Part shown: piece after piece, positions 1 through 8,083 of the stretch
Layout of the letters: every line of letters begins with the position of its first letter
Numbering within the stretch: the stretch's first letter is position 1
Source of the DNA: Pseudomonas canadensis
Lineage (GTDB): Bacteria > Pseudomonadota > Gammaproteobacteria > Pseudomonadales > Pseudomonadaceae
Length of the DNA stretch: 64,000 nt
Reading direction: 5' to 3'
Assembly: GCF_000503215.1 (NCBI RefSeq)
Contig: NZ_AYTD01000017.1
Span: 682,001-746,000 of the forward strand
Position numbers and translations under genes: made by a program
Notes under the pieces: model-generated
What the model was told of the DNA's origin: nothing
What the model saw: only the letters and a program-made list of their open reading frames with translations
The model's database searches: none

Positions 1-76
1 GCAGGAAGCCACCGAGCGCGGCCTGTGGCAACTGGCCTTAGCGGGCGGGCTCACTCAACCTGTACTGGAGGCCTGA
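1..76 (+). CDS. dgoK: 2-dehydro-3-deoxygalactonokinase, C-terminal end only
   Basis: The frame starting at base 2 is open from the window edge to a TGA at 74-76 and reads as the last 24 residues of a protein ending in a GLWQLALAGGLT-like stretch, as in DgoK. The stop lies one base before the dgoA start, which is the tight dgoK-dgoA arrangement of Pseudomonas galactonate operons. DgoK phosphorylates 2-dehydro-3-deoxygalactonate, giving the substrate of the next enzyme. Only the tail is visible, so the name rests mainly on context. Confidence 0.7.
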   Translation, partial: QEATERGLWQLALAGGLTQPVLEA

Positions 77-77
77 C

Positions 78-698
78 ATGCTCAAGCAAGCACTCGCGCA
101 AAACGGTTTGATCGCCATCCTGCGCGGCATTCGCCCGGACGAAGCCCAGGCTGTCGGCCAGGTGCTGTACCAGGCAGGGTTTCGGGTGATCGAAGTCCCG
201 CTGAATTCGCCTGATCCCTACACCAGTATCCGCACCCTGCGCGACAGTTTGCCCGCCGATTGCCTGATCGGTGCTGGCACGGTGTTGACGCCGGAGCAGG
301 TCGAGCACGTGAAGGCTGCTGGTGGCCAGGTGATCGTTATGCCCCACAGCGATGCCAAGGTGTTGCGTGCCGCCAAAGCCGCGGGCCTGTTTCTGTCCCC
401 GGGCGTGGCCACGCCCACCGAAGCCTTCGCCGCACTGGCCGAAGGTGCTGACGTGTTGAAGCTGTTCCCCGCCGAGCAAATGGGCCCTTCGGTGATCAAG
501 GCGTGGCTGGCGGTATTGCCGGCCGGCACCTTGCTGCTGCCGGTGGGTGGCATTACCCCGGACAACATGCAGGTGTTCATCGACGCCGGCGCCAAAGGTT
601 TCGGGCTGGGTTCCGGGTTGTTCAAACCGGGTATGACCGTGGATCAGGTAGCGAGTCGCGCCCAGGCTTATGTCGCCGCCTGGAAAGCCCTGAACTGA
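78..698 (+). CDS. dgoA: 2-dehydro-3-deoxy-6-phosphogalactonate aldolase
   Basis: This 206-residue class I aldolase of the KDPG/KDPGal family cleaves 2-dehydro-3-deoxy-6-phosphogalactonate to pyruvate and glyceraldehyde 3-phosphate. The Schiff-base lysine sits in the LKLFPAE motif (Lys128). Arg16 and Glu39 occupy the family catalytic positions, and GAGTVLTPEQV is the substrate loop. It is a stand-alone aldolase of normal length and is not fused to the dehydratase. It lies one base after dgoK and 47 bases before dgoD, so co-transcription is expected. KDPG aldolase (Eda) is the alternative, but the neighbours favour the galacto-isomer. Confidence 0.93.
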   Translation: MLKQALAQNGLIAILRGIRPDEAQAVGQVLYQAGFRVIEVPLNSPDPYTSIRTLRDSLPADCLIGAGTVLTPEQVEHVKAAGGQVIVMPHSDAKVLRAAKAAGLFLSPGVATPTEAFAALAEGADVLKLFPAEQMGPSVIKAWLAVLPAGTLLLPVGGITPDNMQVFIDAGAKGFGLGSGLFKPGMTVDQVASRAQAYVAAWKALN

Positions 699-745
699 AT
701 CAAGTTTCGCGCCCACAGGCGCCGCATCTATAAGAGAGATAACAG

Positions 746-1894
746 ATGAAAATAACCAAACTGACGACCTTTATCGTCCCTCCGCGCTGGTGCTTCCTCA
801 AGGTCGAGACCGACCAGGGCGTGACCGGCTGGGGTGAGCCCGTGGTCGAAGGCCGCGCTCACACCGTGGCGGCTGCCGTTGAAGAACTGTCCGACTACCT
901 GATCGGCAAAGACCCACGCAATATCGAAGACATCTGGACCGTGCTCTATCGCGGCGGCTTTTATCGCGGCGGCGCCGTGCACATGAGCGCCCTCGCCGGC
1001 ATCGACCAGGCGCTGTGGGACATCAAGGGCAAGGCCCTCGGTGTTTCCGTCAGCGACTTGCTCGGTGGCCAGGTGCGCGACAAGATCCGCGTGTACTCAT
1101 GGATCGGTGGCGACCGTCCCGCCGACACCGCCCGCGCTGCCAAAGAGGCCGTGGCCCGTGGCTTCACGGCGGTAAAAATGAACGGCACCGAAGAGCTGCA
1201 GTTCGTCGACAGCTTCGAAAAGGTCGACCTGGCCCTGGCCAACGTCGCCGCCGTGCGTGATGCGGTCGGCCCCAACGTCGGCATCGGCGTCGACTTCCAT
1301 GGCCGGGTGCACAAGCCCATGGCCAAGGTGCTGATGAAGGAACTCGACCCGTACAAACTGATGTTCATCGAAGAGCCGGTGCTCAGCGAGAACTACGAAG
1401 CGCTGAAAGAGCTGGCCCCGTTGACCAGCACGCCGATTGCCCTGGGCGAGCGCCTGTTCTCGCGTTGGGATTTCAAGCGTGTGCTCAGCGAAGGCTACGT
1501 CGACATCATCCAGCCGGATGCGTCCCATGCCGGTGGCATCACCGAAACCCGCAAGATCGCCAACATGGCCGAAGCCTACGACGTGGCCCTGGCCCTGCAC
1601 TGCCCGCTGGGCCCGATTGCCCTGGCGGCGTGCCTGCAACTGGACGCGGTCTGCTACAACGCGTTTATCCAGGAACAAAGCCTGGGCATTCACTACAACG
1701 AGAGCAATGACCTGCTCGATTACGTGCGCGATCCGGGCGTGTTCGACTATGACCAAGGCTTTGTGAAGATCCCCAACGGACCGGGCCTGGGCATCGAGAT
1801 CAATGAGGAATACGTGATCGAACGCGCGGCCATCGGCCACCGCTGGCGTAATCCGATCTGGCGGCATGCCGACGGCAGCTTCGCCGAGTGGTAA
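746..1894 (+). CDS. dgoD: D-galactonate dehydratase
   Basis: This 382-residue enolase-superfamily enzyme (mandelate racemase subgroup) dehydrates D-galactonate to 2-dehydro-3-deoxy-D-galactonate. The metal ligands are at Asp183, Glu209 and Glu235, and the catalytic histidines at His185 and His285, matching the numbering of E. coli DgoD. The N-terminal capping domain begins MKITKLTTFIVPPRWCFLK. An AGAGA-type ribosome site precedes the ATG. It is the third gene of the dgoKAD-T operon. The full set of active-site residues makes the galactonate assignment firm. Confidence 0.96.
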   Translation: MKITKLTTFIVPPRWCFLKVETDQGVTGWGEPVVEGRAHTVAAAVEELSDYLIGKDPRNIEDIWTVLYRGGFYRGGAVHMSALAGIDQALWDIKGKALGVSVSDLLGGQVRDKIRVYSWIGGDRPADTARAAKEAVARGFTAVKMNGTEELQFVDSFEKVDLALANVAAVRDAVGPNVGIGVDFHGRVHKPMAKVLMKELDPYKLMFIEEPVLSENYEALKELAPLTSTPIALGERLFSRWDFKRVLSEGYVDIIQPDASHAGGITETRKIANMAEAYDVALALHCPLGPIALAACLQLDAVCYNAFIQEQSLGIHYNESNDLLDYVRDPGVFDYDQGFVKIPNGPGLGIEINEEYVIERAAIGHRWRNPIWRHADGSFAEW

Positions 1895-1906
1895 GCACCG
1901 CTTATC

Positions 1907-1993
1907 TGTAGGAGCCGGCTCGGCGATTGCGGTGGATCAGCCACTGCCGGTGTCGACTGGCGCGCCGCCATCGCCGGCAAGTCGGCTCCTACA
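1907..1993. repeat. REP pair (TGTAGGAGCCGGC family)
   Basis: A TGTAGGAGCCGGCTCGGCGAT half at the left and an inverted GCCGGCAAGTCGGCTCCTACA half at the right flank about 40 bases. The pair lies between dgoD and the transporter gene, so it may modulate dgoT messenger levels within the operon. The same palindrome recurs at about 3353, 9747, 11804, 38620 and 42470. Confidence 0.85.
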
Positions 1994-2035
1994 AGTTGGT
2001 CCATACCTCAATAAGCATAAGAAGAGGCAACCCCC

Positions 2036-3343
2036 ATGCACCCTGAATCCTTCACCGGGCAGGCTTCTTTAGTCACGCCTACCAGAAAGCGTTTCTTCAT
2101 CATGGTGCTGCTGTTTATCACCGTGGTGATCAACTACCTCGACCGCAGCAACCTGTCCATCGCCGCCCCGGCCCTGACCAGTGAACTGGGGATCGACCCG
2201 GTGCACGTCGGGCTGATTTTCTCTGCGTTCGGCTGGACCTACGCCGCCATGCAGATTCCCGGCGGTTGGCTGGTGGACCGCGTGCCGCCGCGTATTCTCT
2301 ACACGGCGGCGCTGCTGTTGTGGTCCATCGCCACCGTCATGCTCGGCTTCGCGGCCAGCTTTATCGCGCTGTTTGTGTTGCGCATGGCGGTAGGGGCTTT
2401 AGAGGCCCCGGCCTATCCGATCAACAGCCGCGTAGTCACCACCTGGTTCCCTGAGCGCGAGCGCGCCACGGCGATTGGCGTCTATACCTCCGGGCAGTTT
2501 GTCGGGTTGGCATTCCTGACGCCGGTACTGGCCTGGCTGCAGCATGCATTTGGCTGGCACATGGTGTTTGTCGCGACCGGTGGCGTGGGGATCCTGTGGG
2601 CAGTTATCTGGTACGCGGTGTACCGCGAACCGAAAGACTTCAAAGGCGCCAACGCCGCTGAAATCGACCTGATCCGTGAAGGTGGCGGCTTGGTTGATAT
2701 GCAGGAAAAAGCTGCCAAGGCGCCGTTCAGTTGGGTCGACCTGGGCATCGTGTTGAGCAAGCGCAAGCTGTGGGGCATTTACCTGGGGCAGTTCTGCCTC
2801 AACTCCACGTTGTGGTTCTTCCTGACATGGTTCCCGACCTACCTGGTGAAATACCGCGGCATGGACTTCATCAAGTCCGGCCTGCTGGCGTCATTACCAT
2901 TCCTCGCGGCGTTTGTCGGCGTGCTGTGTTCCGGGATCTTTTCCGATTGGCTGATTCGTCGTGGCGCGTCGGTGGGCTTTGCCCGCAAGTTGCCGATCAT
3001 CGGCGGGCTGCTGATTTCCACGGCGATCATCGGCGCCAACTACGTGGACTCGACGGCGTGGGTGATTGCGTTCCTGGCGGTGGCGTTCTTTGGTAATGGG
3101 TTGGCGTCGATTACCTGGTCGCTGGTGTCGACCCTGGCACCGGCCCGCCTGTTGGGGCTGACCGGTGGGGTGTTCAACTTCATCGGCAACCTGTCGGCGA
3201 TTGCCACGCCGATCGTGATTGGTTTTCTCGCCAGTGGCGATTCGTTTGCACCGGCGATTACCTATATCGCGGTGCTGGCGTTGCTCGGGGCGCTGTCCTA
3301 CGTGTTGCTCGTAGGCAAAGTCGAACGCATCGAACTCAAATAA
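2036..3343 (+). CDS. dgoT: MFS transporter, probable D-galactonate:H+ symporter
   Basis: This 435-residue major facilitator protein of the anion:cation symporter family (DgoT/GarP/ExuT type) has about 12 hydrophobic segments and a cytoplasmic loop near residue 200. The N-terminal RKRFFIMVLLFITVVINYLDR segment is typical of hexuronate/galactonate symporters, with Asn-Tyr-Leu-Asp-Arg in helix 1. An AAGAGG ribosome site precedes the ATG. It follows dgoD, so it probably imports galactonate across the inner membrane. The substrate is inferred from the operon. Confidence 0.88.
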   Translation: MHPESFTGQASLVTPTRKRFFIMVLLFITVVINYLDRSNLSIAAPALTSELGIDPVHVGLIFSAFGWTYAAMQIPGGWLVDRVPPRILYTAALLLWSIATVMLGFAASFIALFVLRMAVGALEAPAYPINSRVVTTWFPERERATAIGVYTSGQFVGLAFLTPVLAWLQHAFGWHMVFVATGGVGILWAVIWYAVYREPKDFKGANAAEIDLIREGGGLVDMQEKAAKAPFSWVDLGIVLSKRKLWGIYLGQFCLNSTLWFFLTWFPTYLVKYRGMDFIKSGLLASLPFLAAFVGVLCSGIFSDWLIRRGASVGFARKLPIIGGLLISTAIIGANYVDSTAWVIAFLAVAFFGNGLASITWSLVSTLAPARLLGLTGGVFNFIGNLSAIATPIVIGFLASGDSFAPAITYIAVLALLGALSYVLLVGKVERIELK

Positions 3344-3352
3344 CCACTGCCC

Positions 3353-3367
3353 TGTAGGAGCCGGGTT
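3353..3367. repeat. Single REP half-site
   Basis: A lone CTGTAGGAGCCGGG element sits between the converging dgoT and RcnB-like genes, with no inverted partner nearby. It looks like a truncated REP. Confidence 0.5.
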
Positions 3368-3808
3368 TCAGTTGAGGACGCCGTCGAGGATCTCGTAGAC
3401 GATGCCCGTACCCACGGCGATCAACACCACATCCGGCCCCGAACGGCGCCATTCATAACCGGGATACACCGGCAGGCGTGCCAGGGCGCGGTTATCGAGG
3501 CGTTCGCCGTAGTAGCCGCGGGGCAGCGGCTGGCCACGCACCAGGCGCACATTCGGCGGTGGCGGTGCGCCACGGGCGAACTGGCCGTGGTTGTCGTGGA
3601 TGATCTGGCGGACCGGGCCGAAATCCTGGGGCGGGCCGCCGCGACGGTTGTCCTGCGGGCCGCGATGGTCGTCGCCGCGTTGTTCGTGCTGGCCCTGCGG
3701 GCCGCCACGATCAGGGCCGCCTTGGTCATAAGGCGCGGCCTGCACCAGGGCGCTGGCGCCAAGCACCAGCACGCCAAGGCCTGCAATCACGGATTTAGGC
3801 ATTTTCAT
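3368..3808 (-). CDS. RcnB/CigR-like exported protein
   Basis: A 146-residue protein with an N-terminal signal peptide (MKMPKSVIAGLGVLVLGASA, cleavage expected after VQAA). A central Gly/Pro/Gln/Arg/Asp-rich low-complexity stretch covers about residues 25-65. The C-terminal domain contains RGQPLPRGYYGERLD and ends in a hydrophobic segment (VVLIAVGTGIVYEILDGVLN). This layout matches the RcnB/CigR family of periplasmic or membrane-tethered proteins, some linked to nickel/cobalt homeostasis. The ATG at 3808 has a GAGGAAT ribosome site. It lies only 25 bases beyond the trpBA terminator. The function is unproven. Confidence 0.75.
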   Translation of the reverse strand: MKMPKSVIAGLGVLVLGASALVQAAPYDQGGPDRGGPQGQHEQRGDDHRGPQDNRRGGPPQDFGPVRQIIHDNHGQFARGAPPPPNVRLVRGQPLPRGYYGERLDNRALARLPVYPGYEWRRSGPDVVLIAVGTGIVYEILDGVLN

Positions 3809-3833
3809 CGGGTATTCCTCAGGGCACACAAGC

Positions 3834-3868
3834 AAAAAAGGGATTTCGAACGAGGTTCGAAATCCCTT
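3834..3868 (-). terminator. Rho-independent terminator after trpBA
   Basis: Read on the minus strand, a perfect 14-bp stem (arms 3838-3851 and 3855-3868, three-base loop) is followed by a run of U residues at 3834-3839. It lies about 75 bases downstream of the trpA stop and 25 bases upstream of the RcnB-like start codon. Confidence 0.9.
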
Positions 3869-3944
3869 GGTCTTGCTGTTTAGGCCGTGCCCGAGCGGGT
3901 TGATTCCTCTGTATCAGGAACTTTACCTACTGCTTACGGGGCCC

Positions 3945-4754
3945 TTACTTACGCGCGTTACGAACGCCTTCCGACAATGCCGCACACAGGCTCAACACGC
4001 CGTCGATGGCTTGCTGGTCATTCTTGGCATTGGCGATATGGTCGATCAGTGCCGAACCTACGACGACACCGTCAGCCAGGCGGGCGATGGCTGCCGCTTG
4101 TTCCGGGGTGCGGATACCAAAACCGATGCTGATCGGCAGGTCGGTATGGCGACGCAGGCGGGTCACGGCTTCTTCGACGTGCTCCAGGGTCGCAGCGCCA
4201 GCACCGGTCACACCGGCCACCGACACGTAGTACACGAAACCGGAACTGCCATTCAGAACTGTCGGCAAGCGCACATCGTCAGTGGTCGGCGTGGTCAGGC
4301 GGATGAAGTCGATGCCAGCGGCCTGGGCCGGGTCGCACAGCTCGCCGTTATGCTCGGGCGGCATGTCGACCACGATCAGGCCGTCCACGCCGGCTTCCTT
4401 GGCGTCGGCGATGAACTGCGGCACGCCGTATTTGTGGATCGGGTTGAAGTAGCCCATCAACACCAGCGGCGTGTCGTTGTTGTCCTGGCGGAACTCGCGG
4501 ACCATCTGCAGGGTTTTCAGCAGGTTCTGCTTGGCTTCCAGCGCGCGAATGTTGGCCAGCTGGATCGCCGGGCCGTCGGCCATCGGATCGGTGAACGGCA
4601 TGCCCAACTCGATCACGTCGGCGCCGGCGGCCGGCAAGCCCTTGAGGATCGCCAGCGAGGTGTCATAGCCAGGGTCGCCGGCCGTGACGAAGGTCACCAG
4701 GGCAGCGCGGTTTTGTTCTTTAAGCTGTGCGAAGCGGGTTTGCAGGCGGCTCAT
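3945..4754 (-). CDS. trpA: Tryptophan synthase alpha subunit
   Basis: This 269-residue TIM-barrel subunit cleaves indole-3-glycerol phosphate to indole and glyceraldehyde 3-phosphate and channels indole to TrpB. The catalytic residues Glu49 and Asp60 sit in VIELGMPFTDPMADG. The start MSRLQTRF at 4754 was chosen because its ATG overlaps the trpB TGA by one base (TGATG) and a GGAG site precedes it, so translational coupling is expected. The length is normal for pseudomonads. Confidence 0.98.
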   Translation of the reverse strand: MSRLQTRFAQLKEQNRAALVTFVTAGDPGYDTSLAILKGLPAAGADVIELGMPFTDPMADGPAIQLANIRALEAKQNLLKTLQMVREFRQDNNDTPLVLMGYFNPIHKYGVPQFIADAKEAGVDGLIVVDMPPEHNGELCDPAQAAGIDFIRLTTPTTDDVRLPTVLNGSSGFVYYVSVAGVTGAGAATLEHVEEAVTRLRRHTDLPISIGFGIRTPEQAAAIARLADGVVVGSALIDHIANAKNDQQAIDGVLSLCAALSEGVRNARK

Positions 4755-5980
4755 CAGTGTTTCTCCTGCTTGGCGGTTTCCATATGGTGCATCACGGTCT
4801 GCATGTCTTTGTCGCCACGGCCGGACAGGTTGACCACCATCAGGTGATCCTTCGGCAGGGTCGGTGCGCGTTTGAACACTTCGGCCAGGGCGTGGGCGCT
4901 TTCCAGGGCAGGAATGATCCCTTCCAGGCGGCAGCATTTGTGGAAGGCGTCGAGGGCTTCGTCGTCGGTCACCGAGGTGTACTGGACGCGACCGATGTCG
5001 TGCAACCAGGCGTGTTCCGGGCCGATGCCAGGGTAATCCAGGCCTGCGGAGATGGAGTGTGCGTCGATGATCTGGCCGTCCTCATCCTGCAGCAGGAACG
5101 TACGGTTGCCGTGCAGTACGCCGGGTACGCCACCGTTGAGGCTGGCGGCGTGCTTGCCGGTCTCGATGCCGTGGCCGGCCGCTTCAACGCCGATGATCTC
5201 GACGCTGGTGTCGTCCAGGAACGGGTGGAACAGGCCCATGGCGTTGGAGCCACCGCCGATGCACGCCACCAGGCTGTCCGGCAGGCGACCTTCCTGGGCT
5301 TGCAACTGGTCGCGGGTTTCCTTGCCGATCACGGCCTGGAAGTCGCGCACCATTGCAGGGTACGGGTGCGGGCCGGCCACGGTGCCGATCAGGTAGAAGG
5401 TGCTGTCGACGTTGGTCACCCAGTCACGCAGGGCTTCGTTCATCGCGTCTTTCAGGGTGCCGGTGCCGGCAACCACCGGGATCACTTCCGCGCCCAGCAG
5501 CTTCATACGGAACACGTTGGCTTGCTGGCGCTCGATGTCAGTGGTGCCCATGTAGATCACGCATTGCAGGCCGAAGCGCGCAGCCACGGTGGCAGTGGCC
5601 ACGCCGTGCATGCCGGCGCCGGTCTCGGCGATGATGCGTTTCTTACCCATGCGCCGAGCCAGCAGGATCTGGCCGATGCAGTTGTTGATCTTGTGCGCGC
5701 CGGTGTGGTTCAGCTCTTCACGCTTGAGGTAGATCTTGGCGCCGCCGCAGAATTCGGTCAGGCGCTCGGCGAAGTACAGCGGGCTTGGGCGTCCGACGTA
5801 GTCGCGCTGGAAGTAGGCAAGTTCTTCATTGAAAGCCGGATCGATCTTGGCCGCTTCGTATTCGCGGGCCAGGTCGAGGATCAACGGCATCAGGGTTTCA
5901 GCGACGTAACGGCCGCCGAACGCGCCAAACAGGCCGTTGGCGTCTGGGCCGTTGCGTAGATCGGTCTGGGACTGAGTCAT
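4754..5980 (-). CDS. trpB: Tryptophan synthase beta subunit
   Basis: This 408-residue PLP enzyme condenses indole and serine to tryptophan. The PLP lysine is Lys97 in LNHTGAHKINN, followed by AETGAGMHG and the phosphate-binding GGGSNAMG. It is the first gene of trpBA, transcribed away from trpI, as in other pseudomonads where TrpI activates trpBA in response to indoleglycerol phosphate. trpA follows with overlapping stop and start codons. Confidence 0.98.
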   Translation of the reverse strand: MTQSQTDLRNGPDANGLFGAFGGRYVAETLMPLILDLAREYEAAKIDPAFNEELAYFQRDYVGRPSPLYFAERLTEFCGGAKIYLKREELNHTGAHKINNCIGQILLARRMGKKRIIAETGAGMHGVATATVAARFGLQCVIYMGTTDIERQQANVFRMKLLGAEVIPVVAGTGTLKDAMNEALRDWVTNVDSTFYLIGTVAGPHPYPAMVRDFQAVIGKETRDQLQAQEGRLPDSLVACIGGGSNAMGLFHPFLDDTSVEIIGVEAAGHGIETGKHAASLNGGVPGVLHGNRTFLLQDEDGQIIDAHSISAGLDYPGIGPEHAWLHDIGRVQYTSVTDDEALDAFHKCCRLEGIIPALESAHALAEVFKRAPTLPKDHLMVVNLSGRGDKDMQTVMHHMETAKQEKH

Positions 5981-6089
5981 GGGACGCTCCAGGAAAGAAG
6001 GGTGTGGAAAGCAATGAGGGTCACTCTACCCCTGACGTTCTATGCTGAAAACCGATAAGATCGCCGCAACCTGTCAGGAAAACTCACAG
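5981..6089. promoter_or_regulatory. trpI-trpBA divergent control region
   Basis: This 109-base gap separates the divergent trpB and trpI start codons. In P. aeruginosa and P. putida, TrpI binds two adjacent sites in this gap to activate trpBA and repress itself. The same role is inferred here from layout. No exact operator was assigned by eye. Confidence 0.6.
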
Positions 6090-6986
6090 ATGAGCCGAGA
6101 CCTTCCGCCCCTCAATGCCCTGCGTGCCTTTGAAGCGACTGCGCGATTGAACAGCGTCAGTCAGGCAGCCGAGCAATTGCATGTGACCCACGGCGCCGTC
6201 AGCCGGCAGCTGAAGGTGCTGGAGGAGCATTTGGGTATCAGCTTGTTCGTCAAGGAAGGTCGCGGCCTTAAACTCACAGATGCAGGCGTCCGGCTACGGG
6301 ATGCCAGCGCGGAGGCATTCGAGCGCCTGAGGGATGTGTGTGCCGAGCTGACCCAGGCCAGCGCCGATGCACCTTTTGTACTCGGCTGTTCGGGCAGCCT
6401 GCTCGCGCGCTGGTTGATCCCGCGCCTGGGCCGCTTGAACGCCGACTTGCCGGACCTGCGCCTGCACCTGTCGGCGGGCGATGGGGATCTGGACCCGCGC
6501 CGCCCAGGCCTGGACGCGCTGTTGGTGTTCGCTGAACCGCCATGGCCGGCGGATATGCAGGTGTATGAGCTGGCCAGTGAACGCATCGGCCCGGTGATGA
6601 GCCCGCGCTTTGCCGGCTATGAACACTTGCGCAATGCGCCCGCCGAGGCCTTGTGTGGTGAAAAGCTGTTGCACACCACGTCACGCCCGCAAGCTTGGCC
6701 CAGTTGGGCAGCGCAGCACGGCATCGAGCCCGGCGCGTTGAAACACGGCCAGGGGTTTGAGCATCTGTATTATTTACTGGAGGCGGCAGTGGCAGGATTG
6801 GGCGTGGCGATCGCGCCTCAGCCGCTGGTGGCTGAAGACTTGCGCGCGGGTCGCCTAGTGGCGCCCTGGGGGTTCAGCGAAACCCCGGCGCACCTGGCGC
6901 TGTGGCTGCCAAAGCGCGCCGCAGACGGGCGCGCCGGGCAACTGGCGCAGTGGCTCAAGGCTGAGCTATTGCGCGAACCGGTTTAA
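6090..6986 (+). CDS. trpI: LysR-type activator of trpBA
   Basis: This 298-residue LysR-family regulator has an N-terminal winged helix-turn-helix (PPLNALRAFEATARL, then SQAAEQLHVTHGAVSRQLK) and a C-terminal effector domain. Its divergent position next to trpBA identifies it as TrpI, which senses indole-3-glycerol phosphate. The ATG at 6090 gives the canonical MSRDLPPLNALRAFE start. The frame is open further upstream to 6042, but that would run into the trpBA control region. Its stop overlaps that of the convergent DUF883 gene by three bases. Confidence 0.95.
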   Translation: MSRDLPPLNALRAFEATARLNSVSQAAEQLHVTHGAVSRQLKVLEEHLGISLFVKEGRGLKLTDAGVRLRDASAEAFERLRDVCAELTQASADAPFVLGCSGSLLARWLIPRLGRLNADLPDLRLHLSAGDGDLDPRRPGLDALLVFAEPPWPADMQVYELASERIGPVMSPRFAGYEHLRNAPAEALCGEKLLHTTSRPQAWPSWAAQHGIEPGALKHGQGFEHLYYLLEAAVAGLGVAIAPQPLVAEDLRAGRLVAPWGFSETPAHLALWLPKRAADGRAGQLAQWLKAELLREPV

Positions 6987-7309
6987 TCGCCGCGTTTGCA
7001 CAGCAGATAAGCCGCGAGCAGGCCCAGTGCACCGACGGCAACGCCGGCTGTGGTCCATGGGTGCTCTTGTGCGTAGTCCCGGGTTGCAACACCGGTTTCG
7101 CGGATTTTGACTTTGCTTTCTTCGTAGGCGTCGCTGATCAGGTGGCGGGAATGCTTGAGGGCATTCTCGGCATTGCTTTTCAGGGCCTTCAAGGTTTTGC
7201 GCGACTCGTCGGATGCATCGTCCTTGAGACTTTCCAAAGACTTGAGCAGGCTCGAAATCTCGGCTTCCATGCTTTCCAGCGACGCTTTGCGTAAAGAAGT
7301 GTTGGCCAT
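6983..7309 (-). CDS. DUF883 (ElaB/YqjD-like) membrane-anchored protein
   Basis: A 108-residue protein with a long amphipathic helical N-terminal part rich in Glu, Lys and Ser (about residues 8-75) and a single C-terminal membrane segment (PWTTAGVAVGALGLLAAYLL) ending CKRGD. This is the DUF883 layout of ElaB, YqjD and YgaM, tail-anchored proteins that bind ribosomes and rise in stationary phase in E. coli. A ribosome site AGGAGA precedes the ATG. It is convergent with trpI. The role here is inferred from the family. Confidence 0.85.
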   Translation of the reverse strand: MANTSLRKASLESMEAEISSLLKSLESLKDDASDESRKTLKALKSNAENALKHSRHLISDAYEESKVKIRETGVATRDYAQEHPWTTAGVAVGALGLLAAYLLCKRGD

Positions 7310-7465
7310 GTGGACTCTCCTGAAGTGATTGAGTGGCGTGTGTAGATACCGACTACGGCCGTTTCAGAAAGTGCAGTAAATCTGAACTTTCGGGTACGAA
7401 CAGTCGCCAGAAGCAGTACGAACATTGACTGCTACGCTTGCTTAACGACCCTTAGGAGAACTGCC

Positions 7466-7681
7466 ATGAGTGATCATCACACTTACAAGAAAGTCGAACT
7501 GGTGGGCTCGTCCACCTCCAGCATTGAAGACGCCATCAACAATGCGCTGGCCGAGGCCAATAAAAGCATCAAGCATCTGGAATGGTTCGAGGTGACTGAA
7601 ACCCGTGGTCACATCAAGGACGGCAAGGCTGCGCACTTTCAGGTCACCCTAAAGGTGGGGTTCCGAATTGCCAGTAGTTGA
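7466..7681 (+). CDS. Dodecin family flavin-binding protein
   Basis: This 71-residue small beta-alpha-beta-beta protein matches dodecin, a spherical dodecamer that stores or sequesters flavins. The features visible are YKKVELVGSS, then SIEDAINNALAEA, the flavin-stacking Trp40 in KHLEWFEV, and a final strand FQVTLKVGFRI. A TAGGAG site sits just upstream of the ATG. It appears to be a single-gene unit followed by its own terminator. Confidence 0.93.
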   Translation: MSDHHTYKKVELVGSSTSSIEDAINNALAEANKSIKHLEWFEVTETRGHIKDGKAAHFQVTLKVGFRIASS

Positions 7682-7739
7682 TCGCGTCGGTTGAACTTGC
7701 TGACTGGCCGATTGCCATAACCTGCGCTACAACCAATGG

Positions 7740-7773
7740 GTGCCGATGCCACAAGCGTCGGCACGCTCTTTTA
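7740..7773 (+). terminator. Terminator after dodecin gene
   Basis: A 10-bp stem (arms 7740-7749 and 7755-7764, one G-U pair, five-base loop) is followed by GCTCTTTTA. It ends only 23 bases before the next start codon. Confidence 0.7.
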
Positions 7774-7796
7774 GATCAGCGCAAGGAAAGTAACGG

Positions 7797-8024
7797 ATGA
7801 AGAAGTTCCTGTTAGCGGTAGGTTTGTTGAGCATTGCCGGCACAGCCCTGGCGGCGGGCAAGCCTTGTGAAGAGCTGAAAAGCGAAATTGCAGCGAAAAT
7901 CGACGCCAAGGGCGCTTCGGGTTATTCGCTGGAAGTGGTGGATAAAGGCGCTGCGCCGAGCGATCACACCGTGGTCGGCACCTGCGAGGGTGGCACCAAG
8001 GAAATTGCCTACAAGCGCGGTTAA
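7797..8024 (+). CDS. DUF1161 family periplasmic protein (copy 1)
   Basis: A 75-residue protein with a signal peptide (MKKFLLAVGLLSIAGTALAA) and the DUF1161 core: KPCEELKSEIAAKIDAKG, a central strand, and a second cysteine in VGTCEGGTKEIAYKRG. The two cysteines probably form a disulfide in the periplasm. PAO1 PA0039, as recalled, is a homologue next to trpI. A GGAAAG ribosome site is present. Function is unknown. A paralogue lies at 9951-10190. Confidence 0.85.
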   Translation: MKKFLLAVGLLSIAGTALAAGKPCEELKSEIAAKIDAKGASGYSLEVVDKGAAPSDHTVVGTCEGGTKEIAYKRG

Positions 8025-8033
8025 CCCCGTGTT

Positions 8034-8078
8034 GCAGACATAAAAAACCGACGCGCTGCGTCGGTTTTTTATGTCTGC
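8034..8078. terminator. Bidirectional terminator between DUF1161 gene and LLM gene
   Basis: A long inverted repeat with GCAGACATAAAAAACCGACG and its complement around GCGCTGCG gives A and U runs on both sides, so it can stop transcription from both converging genes. Confidence 0.92.
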
Positions 8079-8083
8079 AGGTT

